A DNA stretch of 64,000 nucleotides from Flagellimonas lutaonensis (GTDB lineage: Bacteria; Bacteroidota; Bacteroidia; Flavobacteriales; Flavobacteriaceae). This document shows positions 53,288-61,804 of this stretch, piece after piece (the stretch's first letter is position 1; the number at the start of each line of letters is the position of its first letter). The notes under the pieces are model-generated. The model was not told the DNA's origin. It saw nothing but the letters and a program-made list of their open reading frames with translations, and made no database searches. The DNA lies in the NCBI RefSeq assembly GCF_000963865.1, contig NZ_CP011071.1:682001-746000 (forward strand), in the 5' to 3' direction. A program made the translations under genes and the position numbers.

Positions 53288-54802
53288 ATGGGCAACAAAG
53301 AAAAATTCTTCGCACATATTGAGAAAGGCTATGCCATGAAAGGCGATTACATCACCATGGGTGCGGGTATGGTCGATGGCGAAACGGTGAACAAGGCCTT
53401 TGTCAAGGTGCCCTTGAAAACCCTGAACCGCCACGGGCTCATCGCAGGGGCCACAGGTACCGGCAAGACGAAAACCTTGCAGGTAATTTCTGAAAACCTT
53501 TCTGAAAAGGGTATTCCTGTGTTACTCATGGACTTAAAAGGAGATTTGAGCGGCATCGCACGACCCAGTCCGGGGCACCCAAAAATCGATGAGCGCCATG
53601 AGGCCATTGGGCTTCCTTTTGAACCCAAGGGGTTTCCGGTCGAAATTCTCTCACTTTCTGAGCAAGATGGCGTTCGACTTCGTGCAACGGTTTCTGAGTT
53701 CGGCCCAGTACTGCTATCCAGAATTTTAGACCTGACCGTTACCCAAGAAGGCATAGTGGCAGTGGTCTTCAAATATTGTGACGACAACAAATTGCCTTTA
53801 TTGGATCTGAAAGATTTCAAAAAAGTGCTTCAGTATGCCACGGGCGAGGGAAAAAAGGAATTTCAAAAAGATTATGGCCGCATATCGACCAGTTCAACGG
53901 GCACCATCCTCAGAAAGATCATTGAATTGGAGCAGCAGGGTGCCGACCTCTTTTTTGGCGAAAAATCATTTGAGGTCGATGATCTGGTTCGTATCGATGA
54001 AAACGGCCGGGGCTACATCAACATTATTCGCCTAACCGATATTCAAGACAAGCCAAAGCTGTTCTCTACCTTTATGCTGAGCCTTTTGGCCGAAATCTAT
54101 GCGACCTTTCCCGAACAGGGAGACAGCGACCGTCCTGAACTTGTTCTGTTTATAGACGAAGCACACTTGATCTTTGACAACGCGTCAAAGGCCCTGCTCG
54201 ATCAAATCGAGAGCATTGTAAAATTGATACGTTCAAAGGGCATCGGACTGTTCTTCGTGACCCAAAACCCCACCGATGTGCCCGATGATGTATTGGCACA
54301 ATTGGGTTTAAAAGTACAGCATGCACTGCGCGCGTTTACGGCCAAAGACCGAAAGGCCATTAAACTGACGGCACAGAATTATCCTGATTCTGAATTTTAC
54401 AAAACCGAGGAGATTTTGACCTCGTTGGGTATTGGCGAGGCGCTGATTTCCGCTTTGGATGAAAAAGGCCGACCTACTCCCCTTGCGGCAACCATGCTAC
54501 GTGCCCCTATGAGCCGTATGGATGTGCTCACCGACAAAGAGCTCAAAGAGGTTATCGGCCAATCAAAACTCATTAAAAAATACAATGAGGAAATAGACCG
54601 CGAGAGCGCCTATGAGATGCTCAATGAGAAAATCGAAAAGGCCCAAAAAGAAGCGGAAAAAGAAGAGACCAGAAAAACCACTTCGCGAAGAAGCACTTCT
54701 ACCCGTCGCCGTAGTACACGAATGAACCCTGTGGTGAAGGTGCTGACCAGTGCCACATTTATTCGTGGAGTGCTGGGGGTTTTGAAAAAAGTTATTCGGT
54801 AA
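53288..54802 (+). CDS. HerA-like helicase/ATPase (DUF853)
   Basis: The 504-residue protein has Walker A GATGTGKTKTL near residue 55 and Walker B ELVLFIDEAHLIF near residue 285. A lengthy DUF853 central region lies between (LSGIARPSPGHPKIDERHE and later RGYINIIRLTDIQDK). The C-terminus is basic with a STRRRSTR stretch. HerA-like ATPases pump or unwind DNA in repair or membrane-bound complexes; the DUF853 subgroup is undefined. Its upstream region is AATTC microrepeat, and no nuclease partner (NurA/SIR2) is beside it, so a defence role is not suggested. Confidence 0.88.
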   Translation: MGNKEKFFAHIEKGYAMKGDYITMGAGMVDGETVNKAFVKVPLKTLNRHGLIAGATGTGKTKTLQVISENLSEKGIPVLLMDLKGDLSGIARPSPGHPKIDERHEAIGLPFEPKGFPVEILSLSEQDGVRLRATVSEFGPVLLSRILDLTVTQEGIVAVVFKYCDDNKLPLLDLKDFKKVLQYATGEGKKEFQKDYGRISTSSTGTILRKIIELEQQGADLFFGEKSFEVDDLVRIDENGRGYINIIRLTDIQDKPKLFSTFMLSLLAEIYATFPEQGDSDRPELVLFIDEAHLIFDNASKALLDQIESIVKLIRSKGIGLFFVTQNPTDVPDDVLAQLGLKVQHALRAFTAKDRKAIKLTAQNYPDSEFYKTEEILTSLGIGEALISALDEKGRPTPLAATMLRAPMSRMDVLTDKELKEVIGQSKLIKKYNEEIDRESAYEMLNEKIEKAQKEAEKEETRKTTSRRSTSTRRRSTRMNPVVKVLTSATFIRGVLGVLKKVIR

Positions 54803-54834
54803 GTGTTGGATGTTAGTTGTTAGTTTTTAGACGA

Positions 54835-55383
54835 ATGAAAAGATATTATTTGCTATTTGGAACCCTGATTTTAACACTTTCAAGTGCCTGCGAGCGAAAA
54901 GACCCTGTTTTCTTGATCACCGATGAAAAAGTGGGCAAACTGGAAAAAGCAAGTTTGGCAAAGGATTTGGAATTGATCTATGCAGACGACTCTATCGTAA
55001 GGGACACGTTCAGCACCAAGCTCGGCTCAGGGAGCAATAAGATAAAGGTTTATGAGAAGGGAGGCAAGCATCTTCTCACGCTTACACCCAAAAATGATAG
55101 CTTGGCGACCATTGAAAATATTCAAGTGATGGATTCCCGCTTTGTTTCTGAAGAGGGCATTGGTCTCAACAGTACCTTTAAAGACATCAAAGACCGATAC
55201 ACCATCAAAAAAGTGGTTACGGCACTCAACAACGTGGTCATTTTTGTTAAAGAGACCAATATGTACTTTACCATTGACAAAAGTGAGCTGCCCGCTAATC
55301 TTCGCTATGCCTCCTCAAACATAGAAGCGGTACAGATTCCCGATGGGGCCAAAATCAAATACTTGATGATCGGGTGGGACTAA
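54835..55383 (+). CDS. Lipoprotein of unknown family
   Basis: The start at 54835 (MKRYYLLFGTLILTLSSAC) gives 182 residues with a lipobox; an earlier ATG at 54817 would bury the signal peptide. The mature part has beta-strand-like blocks, e.g. KVYEKGGKHLLTLTPKN and IENIQVMDSRFVSEEGIGL, plus NVVIFVKETNMYFTIDKSEL. I recognise no family. It is 32 bases after the HerA-like gene and may share its transcript. Confidence 0.75.
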   Translation: MKRYYLLFGTLILTLSSACERKDPVFLITDEKVGKLEKASLAKDLELIYADDSIVRDTFSTKLGSGSNKIKVYEKGGKHLLTLTPKNDSLATIENIQVMDSRFVSEEGIGLNSTFKDIKDRYTIKKVVTALNNVVIFVKETNMYFTIDKSELPANLRYASSNIEAVQIPDGAKIKYLMIGWD

Positions 55384-55450
55384 AAGGTTTCGGGTTCAAG
55401 GTTTCAGGCTCTACTAAAGTCTTAAGTCTGGTTTCTAGACCCAGAATCAC

Positions 55451-55873
55451 TTACACCAACCCATATTTCTCACGGTTTGCCAACACCTTTGGACTGTTCT
55501 CTTGCATCCATTCCGCTAAGCTCAGTAAACGCTTTACATAGTTTTTCCCGAAGTCGGTCAAACTATACTCCACACGTATGGGCACCTCTGCATAAGCTTT
55601 GCGGCTGATGTAGCCGTCGGCTTCCAATACTTTCAGACGCTGGCTCAGCACCTTGTTTGAGATGCCGTACACGTATTTTTTCAACTTGTTGAAACGCAAT
55701 ACCGGAAAGTAGCCCAGCCAAAGTAATATCAGAATGCTCCACTGGTCAGAAGCCACCGACATCACGTCTCGTACGGGGCACAGTTCGGGCGGATTCTTAT
55801 AATCTAAATGACCGAACATTTTTTCCAACTTTTTTGTCATTGTAACCTCTTGATTTTCAGTAACAGTTTCCAT
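55451..55873 (-). CDS. HxlR-family transcriptional regulator
   Basis: The 140-residue protein has an N-terminal conserved Cys in CPVRDVMSVASDQWSIL, then the winged helix FNKLKKYVYGISNKVLSQRLKVLE and the wing RVEYSLTDFGK, as in HxlR. Such proteins respond to electrophiles or aldehydes through the Cys. It is divergent from the alpha/beta hydrolase gene; the 98-bp spacer has a perfect palindrome near the hydrolase start. Confidence 0.9.
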   Translation of the reverse strand: METVTENQEVTMTKKLEKMFGHLDYKNPPELCPVRDVMSVASDQWSILILLWLGYFPVLRFNKLKKYVYGISNKVLSQRLKVLEADGYISRKAYAEVPIRVEYSLTDFGKNYVKRLLSLAEWMQENSPKVLANREKYGLV

Positions 55874-55952
55874 AATACTACCTAGTTTGTGCCGGGTGAC
55901 TTCTTTTTTCTTAACGTGGGAATACCTATTTTTAGTTTCCTTAAAAGAGTAA

Positions 55953-55967
55953 GTTACTAAAAGTAAC
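55953..55967. promoter_or_regulatory. Probable HxlR operator
   Basis: GTTACT-AAA-AGTAAC is a perfect palindrome in the divergent spacer, four bases before the hydrolase start codon. Its position suits roadblock or RBS occlusion by the HxlR protein encoded opposite. Confidence 0.55.
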
Positions 55968-55971
55968 CTGA

Positions 55972-56811
55972 ATGAAAAAACTACAGACCCTAATAATTCC
56001 CCTACTCTACGGCCAATGGCTAAACCTAATTGCCCTTTTCAGCAAAAGAAAAGCGGCCCAAACCGCCTTTGATATTTTCACCACCGTTAGAAAAGGGCGG
56101 GTCAAATCCATTCAAAAAGAGTATCTGGAAGCCGCGAAGTTTACCGTTGAAGAAGTTTTGGGGCAACAAATACAGTCATACCGTTGGCCTGGCAAAAAAG
56201 AGACGGTGCTGTTGCTCCATGGGTGGGAGAGCAATACCTATCGTTGGCGAAACCTTATCAAAAAACTTAGGGAGCACGATTTTGACATTTTGGCCTTTGA
56301 TGCCCCGGGGCATGGTTATTCCGCCGGAAAAAAGCTACATGTGCCCCTGTATGCCAATACCACACGGCATTTTTTGAACAAGTACCGTCCCACCCATGTG
56401 GTCGCCCACTCGGTCGGTGGCATGACCATTCTCTATGACCATTACCGAAATCCCACTTCTTCAGTAGAGAAAATCGTTACCATTGGATCCCCCTGCGATT
56501 TTTCGGAGATTATGGACCATTTTCAAAAGATACTAAAGTTCAACAACAGGGTGATGAAGGCCATGGACGAATACCTAAAAGAGTGGTTCGGCCTGCACAT
56601 AGACGAATTCTCAAGCGCCCGTTTTGTTGCCAACAATACCAAAAAAGGGCTGCTCTTTCATGACAAGAAAGACCTTCAAGTGCCTTTTTCCGCATCTGAA
56701 AAAGTACATCGCCATTGGCCTGGCAGTCAATTGGTAGCCACCGAGGGACTAGGCCATTCGATGCACCAGGAAGAAGTAAATGAGAAAATTGTTGCATTTT
56801 TGGAATCCTAA
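55972..56811 (+). CDS. Alpha/beta-fold hydrolase
   Basis: The 279-residue protein has the oxyanion start LLHGWESNTYRW, the nucleophile elbow AHSVGG (Ser in VVAHSVGGM), the acid in a LQVPFSASEKV region and the catalytic His in GLGHSMH. There is no signal peptide, so it is cytoplasmic. Substrate unknown, but its position opposite an HxlR regulator suggests response to an aldehyde or aromatic compound. Confidence 0.85.
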   Translation: MKKLQTLIIPLLYGQWLNLIALFSKRKAAQTAFDIFTTVRKGRVKSIQKEYLEAAKFTVEEVLGQQIQSYRWPGKKETVLLLHGWESNTYRWRNLIKKLREHDFDILAFDAPGHGYSAGKKLHVPLYANTTRHFLNKYRPTHVVAHSVGGMTILYDHYRNPTSSVEKIVTIGSPCDFSEIMDHFQKILKFNNRVMKAMDEYLKEWFGLHIDEFSSARFVANNTKKGLLFHDKKDLQVPFSASEKVHRHWPGSQLVATEGLGHSMHQEEVNEKIVAFLES

Positions 56812-56871
56812 ATTGTTAAGGACACCGTAATCTGTTATTTTTATCCAACAGAATACTTCACTTCGTTTGTA

Positions 56872-57297
56872 ATGACAGAAAAAATTACCCCTTTTCATAT
56901 AGCCATACCAGTGCATAATTTAGATGAATGCCGCACATTTTACCGAGAGATTTTGGGTTGTGAAGAGGGCCGTAGCAGCGACCATTGGGTCGATTTCAAC
57001 CTCTTTGGCCACCAATTGGTCATCCATTACAAACCGAAATCACAGGAAGAATTGTATACCAATCCCGTAGATGGTAAAAACGTGCCCGTTCCGCATTATG
57101 GAGTAGTGTTGCCTTGGCAGGTTTTCGAATCCTTTGAAAAGGATTTAAAGGAGAAAGGGGTAGATTTCATCATTGAACCGTATGTTCGCTTTAAGGGCGA
57201 AGTGGGCGAACAGGCAACCATGTTCTTTTTAGATCCTGCCGGAAATGCGTTGGAATTCAAGGCTTTCAAAGATATGGGACAACTGTTTGCCAAATAA
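56872..57297 (+). CDS. VOC-superfamily (glyoxalase-like) protein
   Basis: The 141 residues form two beta-alpha-beta-beta-beta units: [45 protein letters not shown] and [15 protein letters not shown]. The metal ligands would be the His in FHIA, the Glu in ALEFK and the His in PHYGVV. The role could be lyase or antibiotic-binding protein; it cannot be resolved. It abuts the convergent alcohol dehydrogenase gene with no spacer. Confidence 0.8.
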   Translation: MTEKITPFHIAIPVHNLDECRTFYREILGCEEGRSSDHWVDFNLFGHQLVIHYKPKSQEELYTNPVDGKNVPVPHYGVVLPWQVFESFEKDLKEKGVDFIIEPYVRFKGEVGEQATMFFLDPAGNALEFKAFKDMGQLFAK

Positions 57298-58305
57298 TCA
57301 CGTAACCTTCAATACCACTCTAAACCGGGCTTTGCCCGCCTCAAGATGTTCGATTGCATCGTTTACTTTCTCAATCGGAAATTCTTCGACCACAGGATAA
57401 ATATCGTGCCGTACACAGAAATCCAACATGGTTCGGGTCAGTGAAGGACTTCCCAGTGGGCTTCCCCCAACCGATTTCTCCCCACCGATCAAACTGAAGG
57501 CCGGTATTCCCATGGGCTCCAAAACCGCCCCAACGGTATGTAGTTTCCCCTTTGGGGCCAAGGTGGTCAGATAGGCATTCCAGTCCAAACTCACATTGGT
57601 AGTGTTCAAAATAAAGTTAAGGCTGCCGGCAATACTTTCCAGTTCTTTGGGATCCCTTGAATTGATGACCCTATCGGCCCCCATTTTCAAAATCTGTTCT
57701 TTCTTATCTGGATTTGAAGAAAAGGCAATGACCTCGCAGCCCCAATGGTGCAAAAACTTTAATGCGATGTGACCTAGACCCCCAATGCCTATTACACCCA
57801 CTCGGTCAGTTGGTTTTACCCCTGACAGCACAATGGGGTTGAAAACTGTGATTCCACCACAAAACAGCGGTCCTGATTTTGACAAATCGATTTCGTCTGG
57901 CAAAGGTGTTGCCCAAGACCAGTGGCACCTCACATGGTCGGCGAAACCTCCATGCCGTCCTACGATGGTTTGTTCTACGGTTGGGCATAGGTTATGGGCA
58001 CCATCCATACATTGATTGCAGTGCATGCACGACTCTGAAAACCAGCCAAGGCCAACCTTGTCGCCCACCTCGAGGTTTTTCACCTCATCGCCCACGGCGA
58101 CCACCTCACCGACCACTTCGTGTCCGGGCACGAAGGGATATTGGGTGAGACCCCAATCATTGTTCAACATACTCAAGTCAGAGTGGCACAAACCGCAATA
58201 ATGAACTTTTATATCGACATGTTCGCTGCCCAAATTACCTAACTCATATTCAAAAGGTTCCAATTTTCCACCGGCTTTATGGGCGGCATACGCATTGATT
58301 TTCAT
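57298..58305 (-). CDS. Zinc-dependent NAD(P) alcohol dehydrogenase, YahK/CAD-like
   Basis: The 335-residue MDR enzyme has the catalytic zinc motif GLCHSDL, GHEVVGEVVAVG, a structural-zinc-like cluster CMHCNQCMDGAHNLC, the nucleotide loop GIGGLGHIALKF and SSNPDKKEQ as the dinucleotide-binding helix. This fits YahK/cinnamyl-alcohol-dehydrogenase-like reductases of broad aldehydes. Its neighbour alpha/beta hydrolase plus HxlR may be part of a carbonyl-detoxification set (inference). Confidence 0.9.
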   Translation of the reverse strand: MKINAYAAHKAGGKLEPFEYELGNLGSEHVDIKVHYCGLCHSDLSMLNNDWGLTQYPFVPGHEVVGEVVAVGDEVKNLEVGDKVGLGWFSESCMHCNQCMDGAHNLCPTVEQTIVGRHGGFADHVRCHWSWATPLPDEIDLSKSGPLFCGGITVFNPIVLSGVKPTDRVGVIGIGGLGHIALKFLHHWGCEVIAFSSNPDKKEQILKMGADRVINSRDPKELESIAGSLNFILNTTNVSLDWNAYLTTLAPKGKLHTVGAVLEPMGIPAFSLIGGEKSVGGSPLGSPSLTRTMLDFCVRHDIYPVVEEFPIEKVNDAIEHLEAGKARFRVVLKVT

Positions 58306-58376
58306 GTATATCCATTTTAGCTATAAGATACGTAATAATCCAAGAACTGTAAGACAGGAAGGTGATTCGACGTAGG

Positions 58377-59000
58377 CTATCCGAGTACAATCCCTTTTCG
58401 TTTAACCAAATAGTAGGCGAAAAAGAGATTGGGAACCCAACAAAGCCATGCCACGATTCTGTACGCGACCAAAAACTCACCGAACACAAAAACCAAAAAA
58501 GGTAACCATAACCTAAGCGTGACCGCCGCAAAACAGGCAGCATAACTATAGATCATCATGCCTTGGTGCAGTTGTGTATCTTTTCTTTTTATGGCACGAT
58601 AGGCGGCAAGTGTGGTATAAAGCCATATGATGCCCAATAGAATAAAGCCCACTGAGGCGATCCAACCACCGGTGGCGTAAAACCCGATATATATTGCACA
58701 AATACCACTTATCAGGGCTGCTGAAATATAGACCTTTCCTAAATTCCGATGAAGATTTAGGCGCCTAGCACGTAGTTTTTGACTGAATTGTGACCATCCT
58801 GTGAGCAAGGCGATACCTCCAAAGATGATATGTCCATAGAAACCAACATTCCAAAGATTATTCGACAAGAGCGTTTCCGATTTACTCAACAACAGCCCCA
58901 TTTCCCTTCCTCCAAAAACGTAGAACAAAGGATATAGACCAACCCCTATCGCCAAAAAAGCGAAGACAAACCACGCCACCTGATTACCTCGACCAGCCAT
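58377..59000 (-). CDS. DUF2306 integral membrane protein
   Basis: The 207-residue protein has six predicted membrane helices and the DUF2306 signature with LHRNLGKVYISAALI and LHQGMMIYSYAACFAAVTLRLW, both holding conserved His residues that may bind haem or a metal. The start is uncertain; the first ATG gives an N-terminal membrane segment (VAWFVFAFLAIGVGLYPL). The function is unknown. Confidence 0.82.
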   Translation of the reverse strand: MAGRGNQVAWFVFAFLAIGVGLYPLFYVFGGREMGLLLSKSETLLSNNLWNVGFYGHIIFGGIALLTGWSQFSQKLRARRLNLHRNLGKVYISAALISGICAIYIGFYATGGWIASVGFILLGIIWLYTTLAAYRAIKRKDTQLHQGMMIYSYAACFAAVTLRLWLPFLVFVFGEFLVAYRIVAWLCWVPNLFFAYYLVKRKGIVLG

Positions 59001-59100
59001 GTCTTTTACATTGATATGGCAATTTATCGAATAAATGGCTTCAATAACAAGAATTTAGCCTCCAATCCGTTTAAAAAGAAGCAACCAAATCTGAAAAAAC

Positions 59101-59217
59101 ATGAAGACTATTTTTCTGCTGATCGCTGTTTTTTTAGGCTCACTTGCCGTTATGGGATGTACCAATGATGAAGGGGACAACGATATTGATGTTATTACTC
59201 CCGTAGAGGACGAATAG
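59101..59217 (+). CDS. 38-residue acidic lipoprotein
   Basis: The short frame encodes MKTIFLLIAVFLGSLAVMGC followed by TNDEGDNDIDVITPVEDE. The lipobox AVMGC is clear and the mature peptide is entirely acidic. GAAAAAAC sits just before the ATG. Such tiny lipoproteins recur in flavobacteria with no known role. It overlaps nothing and is flanked by convergent genes. Confidence 0.65.
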   Translation: MKTIFLLIAVFLGSLAVMGCTNDEGDNDIDVITPVEDE

Positions 59218-59247
59218 ACCACTTCGATGGCATAAAGAAGCTAAAAA

Positions 59248-60135
59248 TCAAGTGCTTGCAACCTTATGGCGTTCTCTGGCCAAAAGGGTGTTTTTCAACA
59301 ACATGGCAATGGTCATGGGCCCTACACCACCGGGTACGGGTGTAATATAGGACGCTTTTTTGCCCACATTTTCGAAATCGACATCACCGGTAATGTAGTA
59401 TCCCCTTTCCCTTGAATCGTCGGGTACACGGGTGATGCCCACATCAATAACGACCACACCCTCTTTGACCATATCGGCCTTCAGAAAATTAGGCACCCCA
59501 AGTGCCGAAACAATGATATCAGCCTGTAGTGTCAACTCTTTTAAGTTTTTGGTTCGGCTATGGGTCAAGGTAACAGTCGCATTCGCTGCCTTCCCTTTTT
59601 GGCTCATCAAAATACTGATGGGACGCCCGACGATATGGCTACGCCCGATTACCACGGCGTGCTTGCCCTCGGTTTCTATGTTGTAGCGATGCAATAGTTC
59701 CATAATCCCGAACGGGGTGGCGGGAATGAACGACTCCATATCCAACGCCATCTTTCCGAAGTTAGTGGGGTGAAATCCGTCCACATCTTTATCGGGATCC
59801 ACTGCCATCAACACCTTTTGCTCATCAATATGCTTTGGAAGGGGCAACTGAACAATATAGCCATCAATATTTGGATTGGCATTTAATTTTTCAACCTGTT
59901 GCAATAGTTCTTCCTCTGTGGTTTCTTCAGGAAGGTGTATCAATGTGGATTCAAATCCAATTTTCTTGCAAGAGCGTACTTTGCTGCCAACATACGTAAG
60001 ACTTGCACCGTCATTGCCCACTAAAACAGCGGCTAAATGGGGAACCTTTTCGCCCCTTTCCTTCATTTTGACCACCTCTTCGGTGATTTCTTCTTTGATT
60101 TGGTTTGATATTTTTCTTCCGTCCAAGATGTTCAT
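59248..60135 (-). CDS. folD: Bifunctional methylene-THF dehydrogenase/cyclohydrolase FolD
   Basis: The 295-residue enzyme interconverts methylene-, methenyl- and formyl-tetrahydrofolate. Motifs include [23 protein letters not shown], with the catalytic Lys in [30 protein letters not shown], the nucleotide segment [14 protein letters not shown] and a C-terminal [15 protein letters not shown]. It lies 91 bases downstream of ffh. Assignment is secure. Confidence 0.96.
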   Translation of the reverse strand: MNILDGRKISNQIKEEITEEVVKMKERGEKVPHLAAVLVGNDGASLTYVGSKVRSCKKIGFESTLIHLPEETTEEELLQQVEKLNANPNIDGYIVQLPLPKHIDEQKVLMAVDPDKDVDGFHPTNFGKMALDMESFIPATPFGIMELLHRYNIETEGKHAVVIGRSHIVGRPISILMSQKGKAANATVTLTHSRTKNLKELTLQADIIVSALGVPNFLKADMVKEGVVVIDVGITRVPDDSRERGYYITGDVDFENVGKKASYITPVPGGVGPMTIAMLLKNTLLARERHKVAST

Positions 60136-60226
60136 GGTTGTTTCAAGTTTCTGGTTTTAAGTTTTTGGTTTGGCATGGGTTTAACCTGCAACCATAAACA
60201 TTAAAACAATTAACAGTCAAAACGTG

Positions 60227-61555
60227 CTATCGCATGTTTTGCATCATCTGCATCATTTTTTTGCCACCGCCGCCCTGCATCATCTTCATCATCTTGCTCA
60301 TTTGGTTGAACTGTTTCAAGAGTTGGTTCACTTCTTGGATGGAACGGCCACTGCCGGCAGCGATTCGTTTTTTACGGCTTGAATTCAATTTTGAGGGATT
60401 GGCGCGCTCATCGGGTGTCATCGAATGTATCATGGCCTCAATATGCTTAAAGGCATCATCGTCGATATCTATGCCCTTAAGGGCTTTGCCCATACCGGGA
60501 ATCATGCCCATAAGGTCTTTCATGTTGCCCATTTTCTTGATCTGCTGTATCTGACTTAGAAAGTCATCAAAGCCGAAACGGTTCTTGGCAATCTTCTTCT
60601 GTATCTTACGGGCCTGCTCTTCATCGAATTGCTCTTGGGCACGCTCAACAAGCGATACCACATCGCCCATGCCCAAAATACGGTCGGCCATACGGGACGG
60701 GTGAAAAACATCGATGGCCTCCATCTTTTCGCCGGTACCGATGAACTTAATGGGCTTGTCAACCACCGATTTGATCGAAATGGCCGCACCACCACGGGTA
60801 TCACCATCCAGTTTGGTCAAAATGACCCCATCGAAGTTCAGCACGTCGTTGAACGCCTTGGCCGTGTTCACCGCATCTTGGCCCGTCATGGCGTCGACCA
60901 CGAACAGGGTTTCTTGCGGCTCAACGGCTTTGTGGATGTTGGCGATCTCGGTCATCATCTGCTCATCGACCGCCAAGCGACCAGCGGTATCGATGATAAC
61001 CACATTCTGACCGTTTTCTTTGGCATGTTTGATACCTGCCTTGGCTATGGCCACAGGGTCGTTGTTGCCCCTATCTGAATACACCTCGACGCCTACTTGC
61101 TCGCCGACTATGTGCAATTGGTCAATGGCCGCCGGGCGGTACACGTCACAGGCCACCAATAATGGTTTCTTATTTTTTTTCTTCTTCAGGTAATTGGCCA
61201 GTTTGCCCGAGAAGGTGGTCTTACCCGAACCTTGTAGACCTGACATCAAAACAACCGTTGGGTTGCCCGAAAGATCGATTTCTTCCGCCTCGCCCCCCAT
61301 TAACTGGGTCAGTTCATCCTTAACGATTTTGACCATCAATTGGCCCGGCTGCAAGGTGGTCAGCACATTCTGCCCAAGGGCCTTTTCTTTGACCTTATTG
61401 GTGAACTCTTTGGCTATTTTGAAGTTAACGTCGGCATCCAACAGCGCACGGCGTATCTCTTTCATGGTCTCGGCCACATTGATTTCTGTAATCTGACCGC
61501 GACCCTTTAGTACGTGTAAGGCTTTATCGAGTTTTTCGCTTAAGTTATCAAACAT
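60227..61555 (-). CDS. ffh: Signal recognition particle GTPase Ffh
   Basis: The 442-residue protein has an N domain, the G domain with GLQGSGKTTFSGKLA, DTAGRLAVD and TKLDGDTRGG, and a Met-rich M domain (MSKMMKMMQGGGG, MMQMMQNM) that binds signal peptides and 4.5S RNA. It targets inner-membrane proteins together with FtsY. Length and motif order are standard. Upstream is a 249-bp spacer with the CCCGATAGCTATCGGG palindrome. Confidence 0.97.
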   Translation of the reverse strand: MFDNLSEKLDKALHVLKGRGQITEINVAETMKEIRRALLDADVNFKIAKEFTNKVKEKALGQNVLTTLQPGQLMVKIVKDELTQLMGGEAEEIDLSGNPTVVLMSGLQGSGKTTFSGKLANYLKKKKNKKPLLVACDVYRPAAIDQLHIVGEQVGVEVYSDRGNNDPVAIAKAGIKHAKENGQNVVIIDTAGRLAVDEQMMTEIANIHKAVEPQETLFVVDAMTGQDAVNTAKAFNDVLNFDGVILTKLDGDTRGGAAISIKSVVDKPIKFIGTGEKMEAIDVFHPSRMADRILGMGDVVSLVERAQEQFDEEQARKIQKKIAKNRFGFDDFLSQIQQIKKMGNMKDLMGMIPGMGKALKGIDIDDDAFKHIEAMIHSMTPDERANPSKLNSSRKKRIAAGSGRSIQEVNQLLKQFNQMSKMMKMMQGGGGKKMMQMMQNMR

Positions 61556-61713
61556 ATGCTCGCATCATTTTTAAGGAGCACAAATTTAAGAATAACTAAT
61601 GGAATGGCTTCGTTGAAACCAGGTAAGTGTTTGGAAGATAGATTTATTCTTCAAAGAAAATAGAGATTCACGCATACGCGATGAACATCCTGTCCACATG
61701 GAAGAGATTCCCA

Positions 61714-61729
61714 CCCGATAGCTATCGGG
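61714..61729. repeat. 16-bp perfect palindrome CCCGATAGCTATCGGG
   Basis: The palindrome lies in the spacer between ffh and the repeat lipoprotein gene. A similar word, CCGATAGCCCGG, is near ssrA (33812-33823). It is of the type commonly scattered through flavobacterial spacers. Confidence 0.6.
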
Positions 61730-61747
61730 ATGCGCGAGAGTAAAAAG

Positions 61748-61782
61748 AAAAGGACAGCTTTGGGGCAAGCTGTCCTTTTCAG
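61748..61782 (-). terminator. Intrinsic terminator of the repeat lipoprotein gene
   Basis: The arms AAAAGGACAGCTT (61748-61760) and AAGCTGTCCTTTT (61767-61779) form a 13-pair stem, and a T-rich run follows on the minus strand. It begins 23 bases after the stop. Confidence 0.9.
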
Positions 61783-61804
61783 AAAGATCGGGGGCAAAAA
61801 CTGC

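Noticed and set aside
53288-54802. HerA-like ATPase as part of a defence system
   Set aside because: No NurA, SIR2 or other effector gene lies beside it, and the DUF853 subgroup is common in core genomes.
55451-58305. HxlR-hydrolase-VOC-ADH set as a single operon
   Set aside because: Strand changes and zero-base convergent junctions show it is not one transcript; only a loose functional link is suggested.
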